A stretch of DNA of 64,000 nt from Flavobacterium piscisymbiosum. GTDB lineage: Bacteria; Bacteroidota; Bacteroidia; Flavobacteriales; Flavobacteriaceae. The notes beneath the pieces were generated by a model. The model saw nothing but the letters and a program-made list of their open reading frames with translations. It was not told where the DNA came from and made no database searches. The stretch covers positions 2,356,001-2,420,000 of the forward strand of contig NZ_JAJJMM010000001.1 in the NCBI RefSeq assembly GCF_020905295.1, given 5' to 3'. This document shows positions 27,272 to 35,532 of this stretch, piece by piece. Positions within the stretch are counted from its first letter, which is position 1, and each line of letters starts with the position of its first letter. A program made the position numbers and the translations under genes.

Positions 27272-29422
27272 ATGCACAAAACTACTCACAAACCTACAAA
27301 TCGGGTAAAAGCAATTTTGACTCAGGTCATTATTATAATGCTTTTCGTTATTATCAAAACAAATGCCCAAACAGTAACACCTTTTATCACATCAGGTGAT
27401 CAGACAAGATTATTACAGCAGCAATCTACAGTAAGTTTCGGGACAAATTCAGGAACTAATCCTTCTACAATTACGATAAATGCCGGAACAACCTACCAAA
27501 CCATGGACGGATTTGGTTATACCCTTACCGAAGGAAGCTGCGAAGTAATAAGCGCAATGGCAGCGACTCAGCAAAATCAATTATTAAATGATTTGTACAA
27601 TCCTGTTACAGGCTTAAACGCCAGTGTAGTTCGTATTAGTATAGCGGCTTCTGATTTAAGCAGTTCGTCTTATAGTTATAACGAAACTTCAGGAGACGTT
27701 AATATGAATAATTTCAGTCTCAACGGACCAGATTTGACGTATTTAATTCCCATTATAAAAAAGATTAAGCTGATCAATCCAAACATAAAAATATTAGCCA
27801 CTCCGTGGTCAGCGCCACGCTGGATGAAAACTAATAATTCCTGGATTGGCGGAAGTTTACAAACACAATATTACGCCGCCTACGCGAGATATTTTGTAAA
27901 GTATTTTGCAGCAATGCAAGCGCAGGGAATTTCAATTTGGGGAATCACACCTCAAAACGAACCAGAGAATCCCCATAATGAACCAAGCATGCTAATGAAT
28001 TCTACAGAACAAAAGAATTTTATTAACCAGCAACTTGGGCCTCAAATGGCTGCGGCAGGTTACGGAAACATAAAAATCATCGCTTTTGATCATAATTGCG
28101 ACAATACAGCTTATCCTATCGATGTTTTAAACAATAGCAGTTATGTTGATGGTGCAGCGTTTCATTTGTATTTAGGAAATATTTCGGCCATGTCAACAGT
28201 ACGAAATGCTACAAACAAAAATGTTTATTTTACAGAACAATACACCGGATCAGGCGGAAGTTTTAGCGGAGATTTTGGCTGGCACATGCAAAATGTCGTG
28301 ATTGGAAGTACCAATAACTGGTCAAAAACAGTTCTGGAATGGAACGCGGCCAATAATCCAAGTTTAGGACCGCGTACTCCTGGAGGATGCAACAGTTGTT
28401 TAGGAGCTGTTACAGTAAATAATAGTACAAGTTATACTAAAAATGTGGCTTATTATATTATTGGTCAGATCTCAAAATTTGTAAAACCGGGCGCTGTAAG
28501 AATTTCATCTTCAAGTACAAGCGGCACAATTCAAACTGTCGGATTTAGAAATCCTGACGGATCGATTGCACTTGTGGTTTACAATTCAGGATCGGCCAAT
28601 ACGATAAAAGTGGTTTCAGGATCATCAGCATTTAATTATACAGTTCCCGCTTCATCAGCAGTTACTTTCAATTGGTCTGCAGGATCGCCGCCATCATCTT
28701 CTTTGCCTGGATATTACAACATTATTTCAAGAAACAGCAATAAAGGATTAGATGTTGCAGATAATTCGACTACAAGCGGAGGACGCATTCAGCAATATGA
28801 TATTACCGGTGGAGGAGGAAGTAACCAACGTTGGAAGTTTGTTCCTGACGGAAGCGGCAATTACTATATCATTGTAAAATCGACAGGATTGTATTTGGCT
28901 CCGGAAAGTAATAGTACTGCCGATGGAATAAAAGTACAGCAAAGAGCATTCTCATCTTCAAATGAATTTAAATGGACCGTGAACAATCTTGGCGGAGGTT
29001 ATTATAGTATTATTAATGTAAATAGCGGAAAATCATTGGATGTCGAAAGTGTTTCTACTGCAAACGGAGCCAATATTCAGGTTTGGGCGTATACGGGAGG
29101 ATTAAATCAGCAATGGCAATTGGTACAGGTTGAAGCTTCTGCAGCCAGGAAAGCTGCTGTAGAAGAAGAGGCCAATACCGTATCTGATTTTTCTCTTTAT
29201 ATCAATATAACAAACAACTATTTAAAAATTAATACGCCAAATTCAGGTTCAGGACAAGTCGAAGTTTACAATGCTTCAGGTCAAAATGTTTTAAAAAGAA
29301 GCGTTGATTTTACAACTGGTACTGAAGCCGAAATAGAAATTTCGCAATTACCAAAAGGTATTTATGTAGTTAAAGTTAACGATAGTAAAAGCACATATTC
29401 TAAAAAAGTGATAAAGAAATAA
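27272..29422 (+). CDS. Secreted GH30 family glycoside hydrolase with ricin-type lectin and T9SS sorting domain
   Basis: 716 residues: a signal peptide (1-33, ending IKTNAQ), then a GH30-like TIM barrel with acid/base Glu230 (ITPQNEPEN) and nucleophile Glu322 (VYFTEQYTG) plus the side beta-domain. A ricin-type beta-trefoil follows (about 470-625) with the QxW-like repeats SNQRWKF, NEFKWTV and NQQWQLV. The type IX secretion tail (about 640-716, with VEVYNASGQNVLKR, LPKGIYVVKV) ends in KKVIKK. GH30 enzymes cleave beta-1,6- or beta-1,4-glucans, glucuronoxylan or glucosylceramide; which one is not decidable here. Exported across the outer membrane by T9SS. Stand-alone, no SusCD pair beside it. Confidence 0.92.
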   Translation: MHKTTHKPTNRVKAILTQVIIIMLFVIIKTNAQTVTPFITSGDQTRLLQQQSTVSFGTNSGTNPSTITINAGTTYQTMDGFGYTLTEGSCEVISAMAATQQNQLLNDLYNPVTGLNASVVRISIAASDLSSSSYSYNETSGDVNMNNFSLNGPDLTYLIPIIKKIKLINPNIKILATPWSAPRWMKTNNSWIGGSLQTQYYAAYARYFVKYFAAMQAQGISIWGITPQNEPENPHNEPSMLMNSTEQKNFINQQLGPQMAAAGYGNIKIIAFDHNCDNTAYPIDVLNNSSYVDGAAFHLYLGNISAMSTVRNATNKNVYFTEQYTGSGGSFSGDFGWHMQNVVIGSTNNWSKTVLEWNAANNPSLGPRTPGGCNSCLGAVTVNNSTSYTKNVAYYIIGQISKFVKPGAVRISSSSTSGTIQTVGFRNPDGSIALVVYNSGSANTIKVVSGSSAFNYTVPASSAVTFNWSAGSPPSSSLPGYYNIISRNSNKGLDVADNSTTSGGRIQQYDITGGGGSNQRWKFVPDGSGNYYIIVKSTGLYLAPESNSTADGIKVQQRAFSSSNEFKWTVNNLGGGYYSIINVNSGKSLDVESVSTANGANIQVWAYTGGLNQQWQLVQVEASAARKAAVEEEANTVSDFSLYINITNNYLKINTPNSGSGQVEVYNASGQNVLKRSVDFTTGTEAEIEISQLPKGIYVVKVNDSKSTYSKKVIKK

Positions 29423-29465
29423 TTACCAATTTTGAATTTTAATTAGTGATTTTATTTTGGTTTGA

Positions 29466-29501
29466 AAAAGGCTGTCTGATTTTAAATTCAGACAGCCTTT
29501 T
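29466..29501. terminator. Bidirectional terminator between the GH30 gene and ilvA
   Basis: Arms AAAAGGCTGTCTGA and TCAGACAGCCTTTT with an 8-nt loop and flanking T/A runs, 43 bp after the GH30 stop and 3 bp before the end of ilvA. Confidence 0.9.
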
Positions 29502-29504
29502 GTT

Positions 29505-30749
29505 TTATCCTATGAGTTGTGTAAACAAATCCTGATTGTCATTCAGGTATTGAAATTCGAAACCATTTTTGGTCATATTTAATTTGATAGCCATGATATC
29601 TTTTTTATTTTTTAATTCTAAACCAACAACGACAGAACCAACTTCACGACTGTTTTTCTTTGCAAACTGAAAATAAGTGATGTCATCATCCGGGCCTAAA
29701 ATGTTATTCACAAATTCTTTTAAAGCTCCTGGACGCTGCGGAAACTGAATCATAAAATAATGCATCAAACCTTCATATAGTAAAGAGCGCTCTTTTATTT
29801 CGGCAGTTCTTTCGATATCATTATTACTTCCGCTTACAACACAAACTACTGTTTTGCCTTTTATTTTATCTTTATAAAAATCTAAAGCAGCGATTGTTAA
29901 TGCTCCTGCAGGTTCAACAACCATTGCTTCTTCATTGTACAAACGTAAAATTGTCGTACATACTTTTCCTTCGGGAACCAGAATTATGTCTTCAAGATTG
30001 TATCGGCAAATTTCAAAAGTTTTGTCTCCAACTTGTTTTACAGCGGCGCCGTCTACAAATTTATCAATCGTTTTTAAGGCTGTATTTTTGTTTTCTTCAA
30101 TCGAGGTTTTCATCGAAGGCGCACCTTTGGGCTCAACCCCAATAATTTTAGTATTCGGACTCAAATGCCTAAAAACTTCAGATAAACCAGAAGCCAGTCC
30201 GCCACCACCAATCGGAACAAAAATATAATCTATTGGTTCTTTGTAGCTTTCCAGAATTTCTAAACCTACAGTTCCCTGACCGGCAATTACTTTTTCATCA
30301 TCAAAAGGATGAATAAATATTTTATGATTTTGGATTGCATCTGCTGTGGCCGAAGCATAAGCATCATCAAAAGTATCTCCGGTTAGTACAATTTCTACAA
30401 AAGATTTTCCAAACAACTGCACTTGTTTTACCTTTTGTTTCGGAGTTGTTTTTGGCATATAAATTTTGCCTTGTATTTGCAAAAGATTACAAGAATAGGC
30501 TACACCTTGCGCGTGATTTCCTGCACTGGCGCAAACAATTCCTATTGCTTTTTCTTTTTCATTCAACGAAGAAATCTTGTTGTAAGCGCCTCTAATCTTG
30601 TACGACCGCACAATTTGTAAATCTTCCCGTTTCAATAAAATAGTCGATTGAAACTCGTCTGAAAGATTTAAATTTTGAGTGAGTGGAGTAGCGGCAACTA
30701 CATTTTCGAGTTGCTTTTTTGCAGCAAGTACTTCGTTAAATAAATTCAT
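29505..30749 (-). CDS. ilvA: Threonine ammonia-lyase (threonine dehydratase), biosynthetic
   Basis: 414 residues. A PLP fold-type II enzyme with Schiff-base Lys51 (VRSYKIRGAYNKI), the SAGNHAQGVAYS motif and the Gly-rich loop PIGGGGLASGL, followed by one C-terminal ACT-like regulatory domain (about 330-414, MIQFPQRPGALKEFVN). This single-regulatory-domain form converts threonine to 2-oxobutyrate, the first committed step to isoleucine. About 340 bp upstream on the same strand is an isoleucine-rich leader peptide with a terminator, so expression is probably controlled by attenuation. Other ilv genes are not in the window. Confidence 0.95.
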   Translation of the reverse strand: MNLFNEVLAAKKQLENVVAATPLTQNLNLSDEFQSTILLKREDLQIVRSYKIRGAYNKISSLNEKEKAIGIVCASAGNHAQGVAYSCNLLQIQGKIYMPKTTPKQKVKQVQLFGKSFVEIVLTGDTFDDAYASATADAIQNHKIFIHPFDDEKVIAGQGTVGLEILESYKEPIDYIFVPIGGGGLASGLSEVFRHLSPNTKIIGVEPKGAPSMKTSIEENKNTALKTIDKFVDGAAVKQVGDKTFEICRYNLEDIILVPEGKVCTTILRLYNEEAMVVEPAGALTIAALDFYKDKIKGKTVVCVVSGSNNDIERTAEIKERSLLYEGLMHYFMIQFPQRPGALKEFVNNILGPDDDITYFQFAKKNSREVGSVVVGLELKNKKDIMAIKLNMTKNGFEFQYLNDNQDLFTQLIG

Positions 30750-30765
30750 TTTGTTTTGTTTTTTG

Positions 30766-31075
30766 TTTTTGCCACAGATTAAATGATTTAAAAATATTTT
30801 AATCTATGATAATCTGGATCAACGCTAAATATTGTGGAGAAATATTAAAAAGGTAATACTACCTAATTATTTTTTACCGCAGAGAACACAAAGGTTTTTC
30901 GCAGAGTTCACTAAGATTAAGTTGTGTTACACAATCTAAGTACACAAAGCTTTGTGAACTTTGTGTTTTTATTAAACTTAGCATATTTAAAAAACTTTGC
31001 GTTCTCCGTGGTAATTTTTTTTCCTATCCAAAGGTCTTAGAATTGATCTGATAATCTTTTAATCTGTGGCAAAAA
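30766..31075. repeat. Nested palindrome in the ilvA leader region
   Basis: The outer arms (30766-30789, TTTTTGCCACAGATTAAATG; 31053-31075) are inverted copies. Inside are a second pair (30866-30899 with TTACCGCAGAGAACACAAAG, and 30989-31022) and two short perfect palindromes, TTGTG-TT-ACACAA near 30921-30934 and CACAAAGCTTTGTG (30944-30957). The whole 310-bp block lies between the attenuator terminator and the ilvA start, so a read-through transcript would carry it as a very long hairpin. Confidence 0.75.
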
Positions 31076-31083
31076 AATCATTA

Positions 31084-31112
31084 AATAAAAAAACCTCCCG
31101 TTTGGGAGGTTT
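31084..31112 (-). terminator. Attenuator terminator upstream of ilvA
   Basis: On the minus strand AAACCTCCC pairs with GGGAGGTTT around the loop AAAC, followed by seven T residues. It lies 44 nt beyond the stop codon of the isoleucine-rich leader peptide and 335 nt before ilvA. Confidence 0.85.
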
Positions 31113-31177
31113 AATAAATTGTATTTTGTTTACTTATTTATATAATACCTCACCATTATTGCTGAATTGCAATAATG
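31106..31177 (-). promoter_or_regulatory. Leader hairpin and candidate antiterminator of the ilvA attenuator
   Basis: On the minus strand a 9-bp hairpin CATTATTGC/GCAATAATG (31154-31177) covers the last leader codons and the stop. Just after it, GAGGT (31147-31151) can pair with ACCTC of the terminator's 5' arm (31106-31110), extended by ATAAAT (31136-31141) with ATTTAT (31114-31119). This pairing would exclude the terminator. The hairpins are seen in the sequence; the switching order is inferred. Confidence 0.65.
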
Positions 31178-31212
31178 TTAATAGAGATAATAATGATATT
31201 TAAGTTTTTCAT
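31156..31212 (-). CDS. Isoleucine-rich leader peptide of the ilvA attenuator
   Basis: An 18-codon frame reads MKNLNIIIISINIIAIQQ and stop. Eight of 18 codons are isoleucine (ATC or ATT), including four in a row. It starts about 18 nt after a TAnnTTTG promoter box and ends inside a 9-bp hairpin, followed by an intrinsic terminator and then ilvA. This is the classical layout of amino-acid-specific transcription attenuation: ribosomes stalling at Ile codons when charged tRNA-Ile is scarce would favour read-through. It is too short for ordinary gene finding. Homology to a known leader is not claimed. Confidence 0.75.
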   Translation of the reverse strand: MKNLNIIIISINIIAIQQ

Positions 31213-31229
31213 TTCAGATAATTGAATGG

Positions 31230-31237
31230 CAAATGTA
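31230..31237 (-). promoter_or_regulatory. Promoter -7 box for the leader peptide/ilvA transcript
   Basis: TACATTTG on the minus strand is a full match to TAnnTTTG, with transcription expected to begin a few bases before the leader ATG at 31212. A TTTG at -33 is not evident. Confidence 0.6.
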
Positions 31238-31308
31238 TTGATTATTTTACGAAATATTCAGCAGCTTTATTTAGTTTTTTTGAAAAAACTGAAAACTGCG
31301 ACTAAAAA

Positions 31309-31848
31309 TTACTTTTTAACCGGAGGATATTGCGCTAAAACTTTCGATACAATTTCTTTTACTCTTGCATCTTTTTTATCGACGTTTTTGGTTAAAGTTC
31401 CAACTCCTTCACCTTGCCAGATCATTTCTTTCTTTTTAGCATCGATTAAATCAATGAATAAAGTTCCTTCGGTAGAAGTTGATACTGTAGTTTGGTTTCC
31501 TCCGTACATCATGTAAGGATTCCATCCCCAACCCCAACCGTAACCCCAACCGGCGCTAAATTGGTTTACATTTACTTGTTCTCTTGATTTTGTAAAAATA
31601 TTTACTAATAAATCAGGGTTTTCGCTTTTTGTAAAACCTTTGGCTTGCATTTGTTCGTCTATGGCATGTAGGATACGTCTTTTATCCAAATCAGAAATTT
31701 CGACCTTATCAATTCCGGGCTTAAAAAAAGCGTACGTCTTATATGGCGCGAAATCTACGTTTTTATCGTAATCAGAATATACACTTACCGTGCTGCATGA
31801 GGCTAGTATCAAAAGCAAAAAAACGGGTACTAATTTGAATGTTTTCAT
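31309..31848 (-). CDS. DUF4136 domain lipoprotein
   Basis: 179 residues with the lipoprotein signal MKTFKLVPVFLLLILASC (Cys18). The DUF4136 domain (about 22-175) is recognisable from YSDYDKNVDFAPYKTYAFF, the central DKRRILHAIDEQMQAKGF, and the end TLTKNVDKKDARVKEIVSKV followed by AQYPP. An aromatic Gly/Trp-rich stretch (WGYGWGWGWNPYMMYGG) is typical. The family has no proven function; members are outer-membrane-associated lipoproteins. It lies upstream of the ilvA leader on the same strand but the leader has its own promoter. Confidence 0.92.
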   Translation of the reverse strand: MKTFKLVPVFLLLILASCSTVSVYSDYDKNVDFAPYKTYAFFKPGIDKVEISDLDKRRILHAIDEQMQAKGFTKSENPDLLVNIFTKSREQVNVNQFSAGWGYGWGWGWNPYMMYGGNQTTVSTSTEGTLFIDLIDAKKKEMIWQGEGVGTLTKNVDKKDARVKEIVSKVLAQYPPVKK

Positions 31849-31881
31849 ATGTTTAAAATTTTTAATGTTCTTGGTATTTTT

Positions 31882-31918
31882 GTCAGGCTGAGTGCCCTTC
31901 GACTTTGCTCAGGGTGAC
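31882..31918. repeat. Dispersed hairpin repeat, CTGAGC...GAAGG type
   Basis: GTCAGGCTGAG and GCTCAGGGTGAC form an imperfect hairpin around CCCTTCGACTTT. It may terminate hutU, whose stop lies 7 bp away. The same core occurs inside alaS (8320-8346) and at 58187-58209. Confidence 0.65.
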
Positions 31919-31924
31919 AATTTA

Positions 31925-33901
31925 TTAAAATAGATTTTCATCTACAATATTGGGTAAAGTTACCTTTAATAACGGCTGAACTTCCATTGCTCTTTTTATT
32001 GCAAAAATAGCTTCGTCGTTTCGGGCCCAGCTTCGTCTTGAAATTCCGTTGTTAACATCCCAAAAAAGCATTGATGCTAAACGTTTTGAAGCCTCTTTAG
32101 AACCATCAAGAACCATACCAAAGCCACCATTTATAACCTCTCCCCAGCCAACTCCTCCGCCATTATGAATCGAAACCCAGGTTGCTCCTCTAAAGCTGTC
32201 ACCAATCACGTTTTGAATCGCCATATCGGCCGTAAAACGAGAGCCGTCATAGATGTTAGAAGTCTCTCTGTAAGGAGAATCAGTTCCCGAAACATCGTGA
32301 TGATCGCGCCCTAAAACAACAGTTCCAATTTCGCCTTTCGCAATCGCCTGATTAAAAGCTTCGGCAATTTTAATTCGTCCTTCGGCATCGGCATAAAGAA
32401 TTCTTGCCTGAGAACCTACAACCAGTTTATTTTCCTGCGCTCCCTTGATCCATTTGATATTATCCTGCATTTGCTGCTGAATTTCATCTGGAGAAGTCTT
32501 TGCCAATTCTTCTAAAACCTGACTGGCGATATTATCTGTTTTTTGTAAATCTTCTGGTTTTCCTGAAGTACAAACCCATCTAAAAGGCCCAAATCCGTAA
32601 TCAAAACACATTGGTCCCATAATATCCTGAACATAACTCGGATATTTAAAATCGATATTATTTTCCGCCATAACATCAGCACCCGCGCGGGAAGCTTCAA
32701 GTAAAAAGGCATTTCCGTAATCGAAAAAGTAAGTTCCTTTTGCAGTATGTTTGTTAATTGCTTTCGCTTGACGACGTAAAGATTCCTGAACTTTTTCTTT
32801 GAATAAGTCCGGATTATTGGCCATCATTTCGTTGGCTTCTTCAAACGAAATTCCAACAGGATAATAACCTCCAGCCCACGGATTATGAAGTGAAGTCTGA
32901 TCTGAACCCAAATCAATTTTGATGTTTTCTTTATCAAAACATTCCCAAACATCCACCACATTTCCTAAATAAGCAATCGAAACCACTTCTTTATTGGCTT
33001 TCGCCAAAGTGACTCTTTTTACCAATTCTTCTGTCGAGGTTACGATTTCATTAATCCAGCCTTGTTCGTGGCGAATTTTGGTAATCTTCGGATTTACTTC
33101 GGCGCAGACCGTAATACAACCCGCAATATTTCCGGCTTTTGGTTGTGCGCCAGACATTCCGCCAAGTCCTGAAGTTACGAATAAATTTCCTTCAGGATTT
33201 AGTTTTATTTTTCTAAAACCATTCAAAACCGTGATCGTAGTTCCGTGTACAATTCCTTGAGGACCAATATACATATAGCTTCCGGCGGTCATTTGTCCGT
33301 ATTGCGAAACGCCTAAAGCATTCATTTTTTCCCAATCGTCGGGTTTAGAATAATTCGGGATTACCATTCCGTTAGTAACCACAACTCTTGGCGCTTCAGT
33401 ATGCGAAGGAAATAATCCCATTGGATGACCTGAATACATTGTCAACGTTTGCTCATCTGTCATTTCTGACAAATATTGCATTGTTAATAAATATTGCGCC
33501 CAGTTCTGAAAAACAGCTCCGTTTCCTCCATACGTAATTAATTCGTGCGGATGTTGTGCCACAGCATAATCCAGATTGTTCTGAATCATGTGCATTATCG
33601 CTTTTGCCTGCAATGATTTTCCAGGATATTCGTCAATTGGTCGCGCGTACATTCTATAATCCGGACGCAGGCGATACATATAGATACGACCGTATTTTTC
33701 TAATTCTTCTGAGAACTCTTTGATTAATTCAGCGTGATGTTTGGCTTCAAAATAACGCAATGCATTTTTTAAAGCCAGTTTTTTTTCTTCTGACGAAAGA
33801 ATATCTTTTCGTTTTGGCGCGTGGTTAATCGCTAAATCGTAATCTTTTTTTGGAGGAAGTATGGATGGAATTCCCTGTTTTATTTGTTCTTGAAAAGTCA
33901 T
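31925..33901 (-). CDS. hutU: Urocanate hydratase
   Basis: 658 residues. The conserved NAD-binding segment GLGGMSGAQPKAGNIAGC, the N-terminal YGGNGAVFQNWAQY, GPQGIVHGTTITVLNG and the C-terminal HNGGGVGWGEVINGGFGMVLDG identify urocanase, which hydrates urocanate to imidazolone propionate in histidine degradation. The protein is about 100 residues longer than the proteobacterial HutU, as for the long form found in Bacteroidota. No hutH, hutI or hutG is nearby, so either the pathway is split across the genome or the gene is regulated alone. Upstream DNA is repeat-derived. Confidence 0.96.
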   Translation of the reverse strand: MTFQEQIKQGIPSILPPKKDYDLAINHAPKRKDILSSEEKKLALKNALRYFEAKHHAELIKEFSEELEKYGRIYMYRLRPDYRMYARPIDEYPGKSLQAKAIMHMIQNNLDYAVAQHPHELITYGGNGAVFQNWAQYLLTMQYLSEMTDEQTLTMYSGHPMGLFPSHTEAPRVVVTNGMVIPNYSKPDDWEKMNALGVSQYGQMTAGSYMYIGPQGIVHGTTITVLNGFRKIKLNPEGNLFVTSGLGGMSGAQPKAGNIAGCITVCAEVNPKITKIRHEQGWINEIVTSTEELVKRVTLAKANKEVVSIAYLGNVVDVWECFDKENIKIDLGSDQTSLHNPWAGGYYPVGISFEEANEMMANNPDLFKEKVQESLRRQAKAINKHTAKGTYFFDYGNAFLLEASRAGADVMAENNIDFKYPSYVQDIMGPMCFDYGFGPFRWVCTSGKPEDLQKTDNIASQVLEELAKTSPDEIQQQMQDNIKWIKGAQENKLVVGSQARILYADAEGRIKIAEAFNQAIAKGEIGTVVLGRDHHDVSGTDSPYRETSNIYDGSRFTADMAIQNVIGDSFRGATWVSIHNGGGVGWGEVINGGFGMVLDGSKEASKRLASMLFWDVNNGISRRSWARNDEAIFAIKRAMEVQPLLKVTLPNIVDENLF

Positions 33902-33915
33902 TTTTTTTAGAGATA

Positions 33916-33944
33916 CTAAGTTGCTAAGATTCTAAGATACTAAG
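33916..33944. repeat. CTAAGNNN octamer array upstream of hutU
   Basis: Four CTAAG units spaced exactly 8 nt apart, 15 bp upstream of the hutU start. Same family as the arrays at 10242-10282, 10501-10541, 47002-47038 and 47782-47817. Confidence 0.7.
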
Positions 33945-33994
33945 GTATTTTAGTTAGATTAACAACAGATTAATTTTTTGTTTTTTTTACTATA

Positions 33995-34200
33995 TCGCTC
34001 CGCTGGAGTTCAAATTTTAGATTTTAGATTGTTGATTTTAGATTTTGTAAAAACGTAAAATTCAACATCTGAAATTATTATGTTTCGCTCCGCTGGAGAT
34101 CAAATTTTAGATTTTAGATTGTTGATTTTAGATTTTTGTAAACGTAAAATTCAATATCTGAAATTATTATGCTTAATTATATCGCTCCGCTGGAGCTCAA
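33995..34200. repeat. Tandem 90-bp direct repeat with TCGCTCCGCTGGAG heads
   Basis: Unit 1 (33995-34084) and unit 2 (34085-34174) are near-identical, each starting TCGCTCCGCTGGAG followed by TTTTAGATTTTAGATTGTTG. A third head starts at 34182. There is no coding frame. This and the next element fill most of the 643-bp gap between hutU and the dehydrogenase; further on, 34330-34545 holds TTGGAATTTGGAATTT-type repeats and a GAATATCC/GGATATCC pair. Confidence 0.75.
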
Positions 34201-34204
34201 AGCC

Positions 34205-34320
34205 ATGATAATGTTTTATTCTATAAATATGCCACTCATAACGGAGTTTTTTTAGCCTTGGAAAGGCGTAATATTTATAGAAAACAATATGCGTCATTTC
34301 ATAAAAGCTCCATCGGAGCA
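34205..34320. repeat. Palindromic repeat with TTCTATAAATAT arms
   Basis: TTTTATTCTATAAATAT (from about 34215) is matched in reverse by ATATTTATAGAAAAC (near 34271-34285). The block closes with GCTCCATCGGAGC (34307-34319), which mirrors the GCTCCGCTGGAGC head at 34183-34195. Confidence 0.6.
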
Positions 34321-34544
34321 AAATATTAATTGATGCAATTGGAATTTGGAATTTAAAATTTGGAATTTATTTAAATTATCTACTTCCCAATATTGCCACA
34401 TTTTCTAATTAAACTAAGGATAACGAATATCCGACCTGTGATACGATTTGTGGATCGTAATCTTAAATTTTCTTGAGCGGATATCCATATAAATATTTTA
34501 GATTTTAAATTGGAATTTGGAATTTAAAAATTTGGAATTTTAAT

Positions 34545-35519
34545 TTATAAATAAACTTCTTCATTAACACAAAACGGCATTTTTTTATTTTCAAAAAGTG
34601 CTATTATATTTTGTGCGGCGCAAACTGCCATTGCATTTCTTGCTTCGTATGTTGCTGAACCAATATGCGGTAAAATACAACAATTGGACAATGATAATAA
34701 CGGATTGTCTTTTTTCATAGGTTCTGGATTGGTCACGTCAAGTCCGGCGCCCCAAATTACATTATTAGTCAGGGCGTAAAACAAATCATCTTCATTATGA
34801 AATTTTCCTCTTGCCGTATTGATGAAAATAGCATTGGATTTCATTTTTGCAAAAGCATTTTTATTGAATAGTTCATTGTTCTCTTCGCTATAATTCGAAT
34901 GAACACTTAAAACATCACTTTTAGAAAGTAAAGTTTCAAAATCTACATATTTGGCATCAAGTTCTTTTTCGGCATTTTCATTATGAGAACGATTGTGGTA
35001 AATGATGTTCATTCCAAATGCAGCTTTACATTTTTGGGCCATTTCAAAACCAATTCTTCCCAGACCAAATATCCCTAATGTTTTGCCGTAGAGTTCCTGT
35101 CCTAAATTTTCTAAAGCATTAAAGCTTTCCCATTTTCCGTTTATAATTTTTTTATGACTATAAAATGATTTTCTGGCAACACTTTGCATCAATAAAAAAG
35201 CAATATCTGATGTGGCTCTGCTTAAAACATCCGGCGTATTGCCAACGGGAATTTTCCTTTTATTGGCCGACGGAATATTAACAGCATCAAACCCAACAGA
35301 AAATAAAGCGATTCCTTTTAAATTTGGGCATTGCTGAAAAAAATCTTCGTCCAAATTATTGGCTCCAACATTTAGTAAAACATCATTTTCCTGACAGATT
35401 TTTATAAACTCATTTCTTGACAATACATTTTCTGTTGGATTTACGGTAATGTTGATGCCTTTTTCCTGAAGTAATAAAATGCCTGCTTCTGGTATATTTT
35501 TATTTATAAAAACCTTCAT
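34545..35519 (-). CDS. D-2-hydroxyacid dehydrogenase family protein
   Basis: 324 residues. NAD(P)-binding motif GIFGLGRIGFEMAQKC, catalytic Arg in INTARGKFHNEDDL, Glu in NPEPMKKDNPLL and His in LPHIGSATYEARNAM match the D-isomer-specific 2-hydroxyacid dehydrogenase family (glyoxylate/hydroxypyruvate reductase type). Substrate unknown. Cytoplasmic. The DUF5522 gene begins upstream and ends 13 bp before this start, so the two may be co-transcribed. Confidence 0.92.
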   Translation of the reverse strand: MKVFINKNIPEAGILLLQEKGINITVNPTENVLSRNEFIKICQENDVLLNVGANNLDEDFFQQCPNLKGIALFSVGFDAVNIPSANKRKIPVGNTPDVLSRATSDIAFLLMQSVARKSFYSHKKIINGKWESFNALENLGQELYGKTLGIFGLGRIGFEMAQKCKAAFGMNIIYHNRSHNENAEKELDAKYVDFETLLSKSDVLSVHSNYSEENNELFNKNAFAKMKSNAIFINTARGKFHNEDDLFYALTNNVIWGAGLDVTNPEPMKKDNPLLSLSNCCILPHIGSATYEARNAMAVCAAQNIIALFENKKMPFCVNEEVYL

Positions 35520-35532
35520 ACTTGTTTATTCT

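Noticed and set aside
33995..34200. CRISPR-like or phage attachment repeats
   Set aside because: The units are contiguous 90-bp direct copies with no unique spacers and no integrase next to them.
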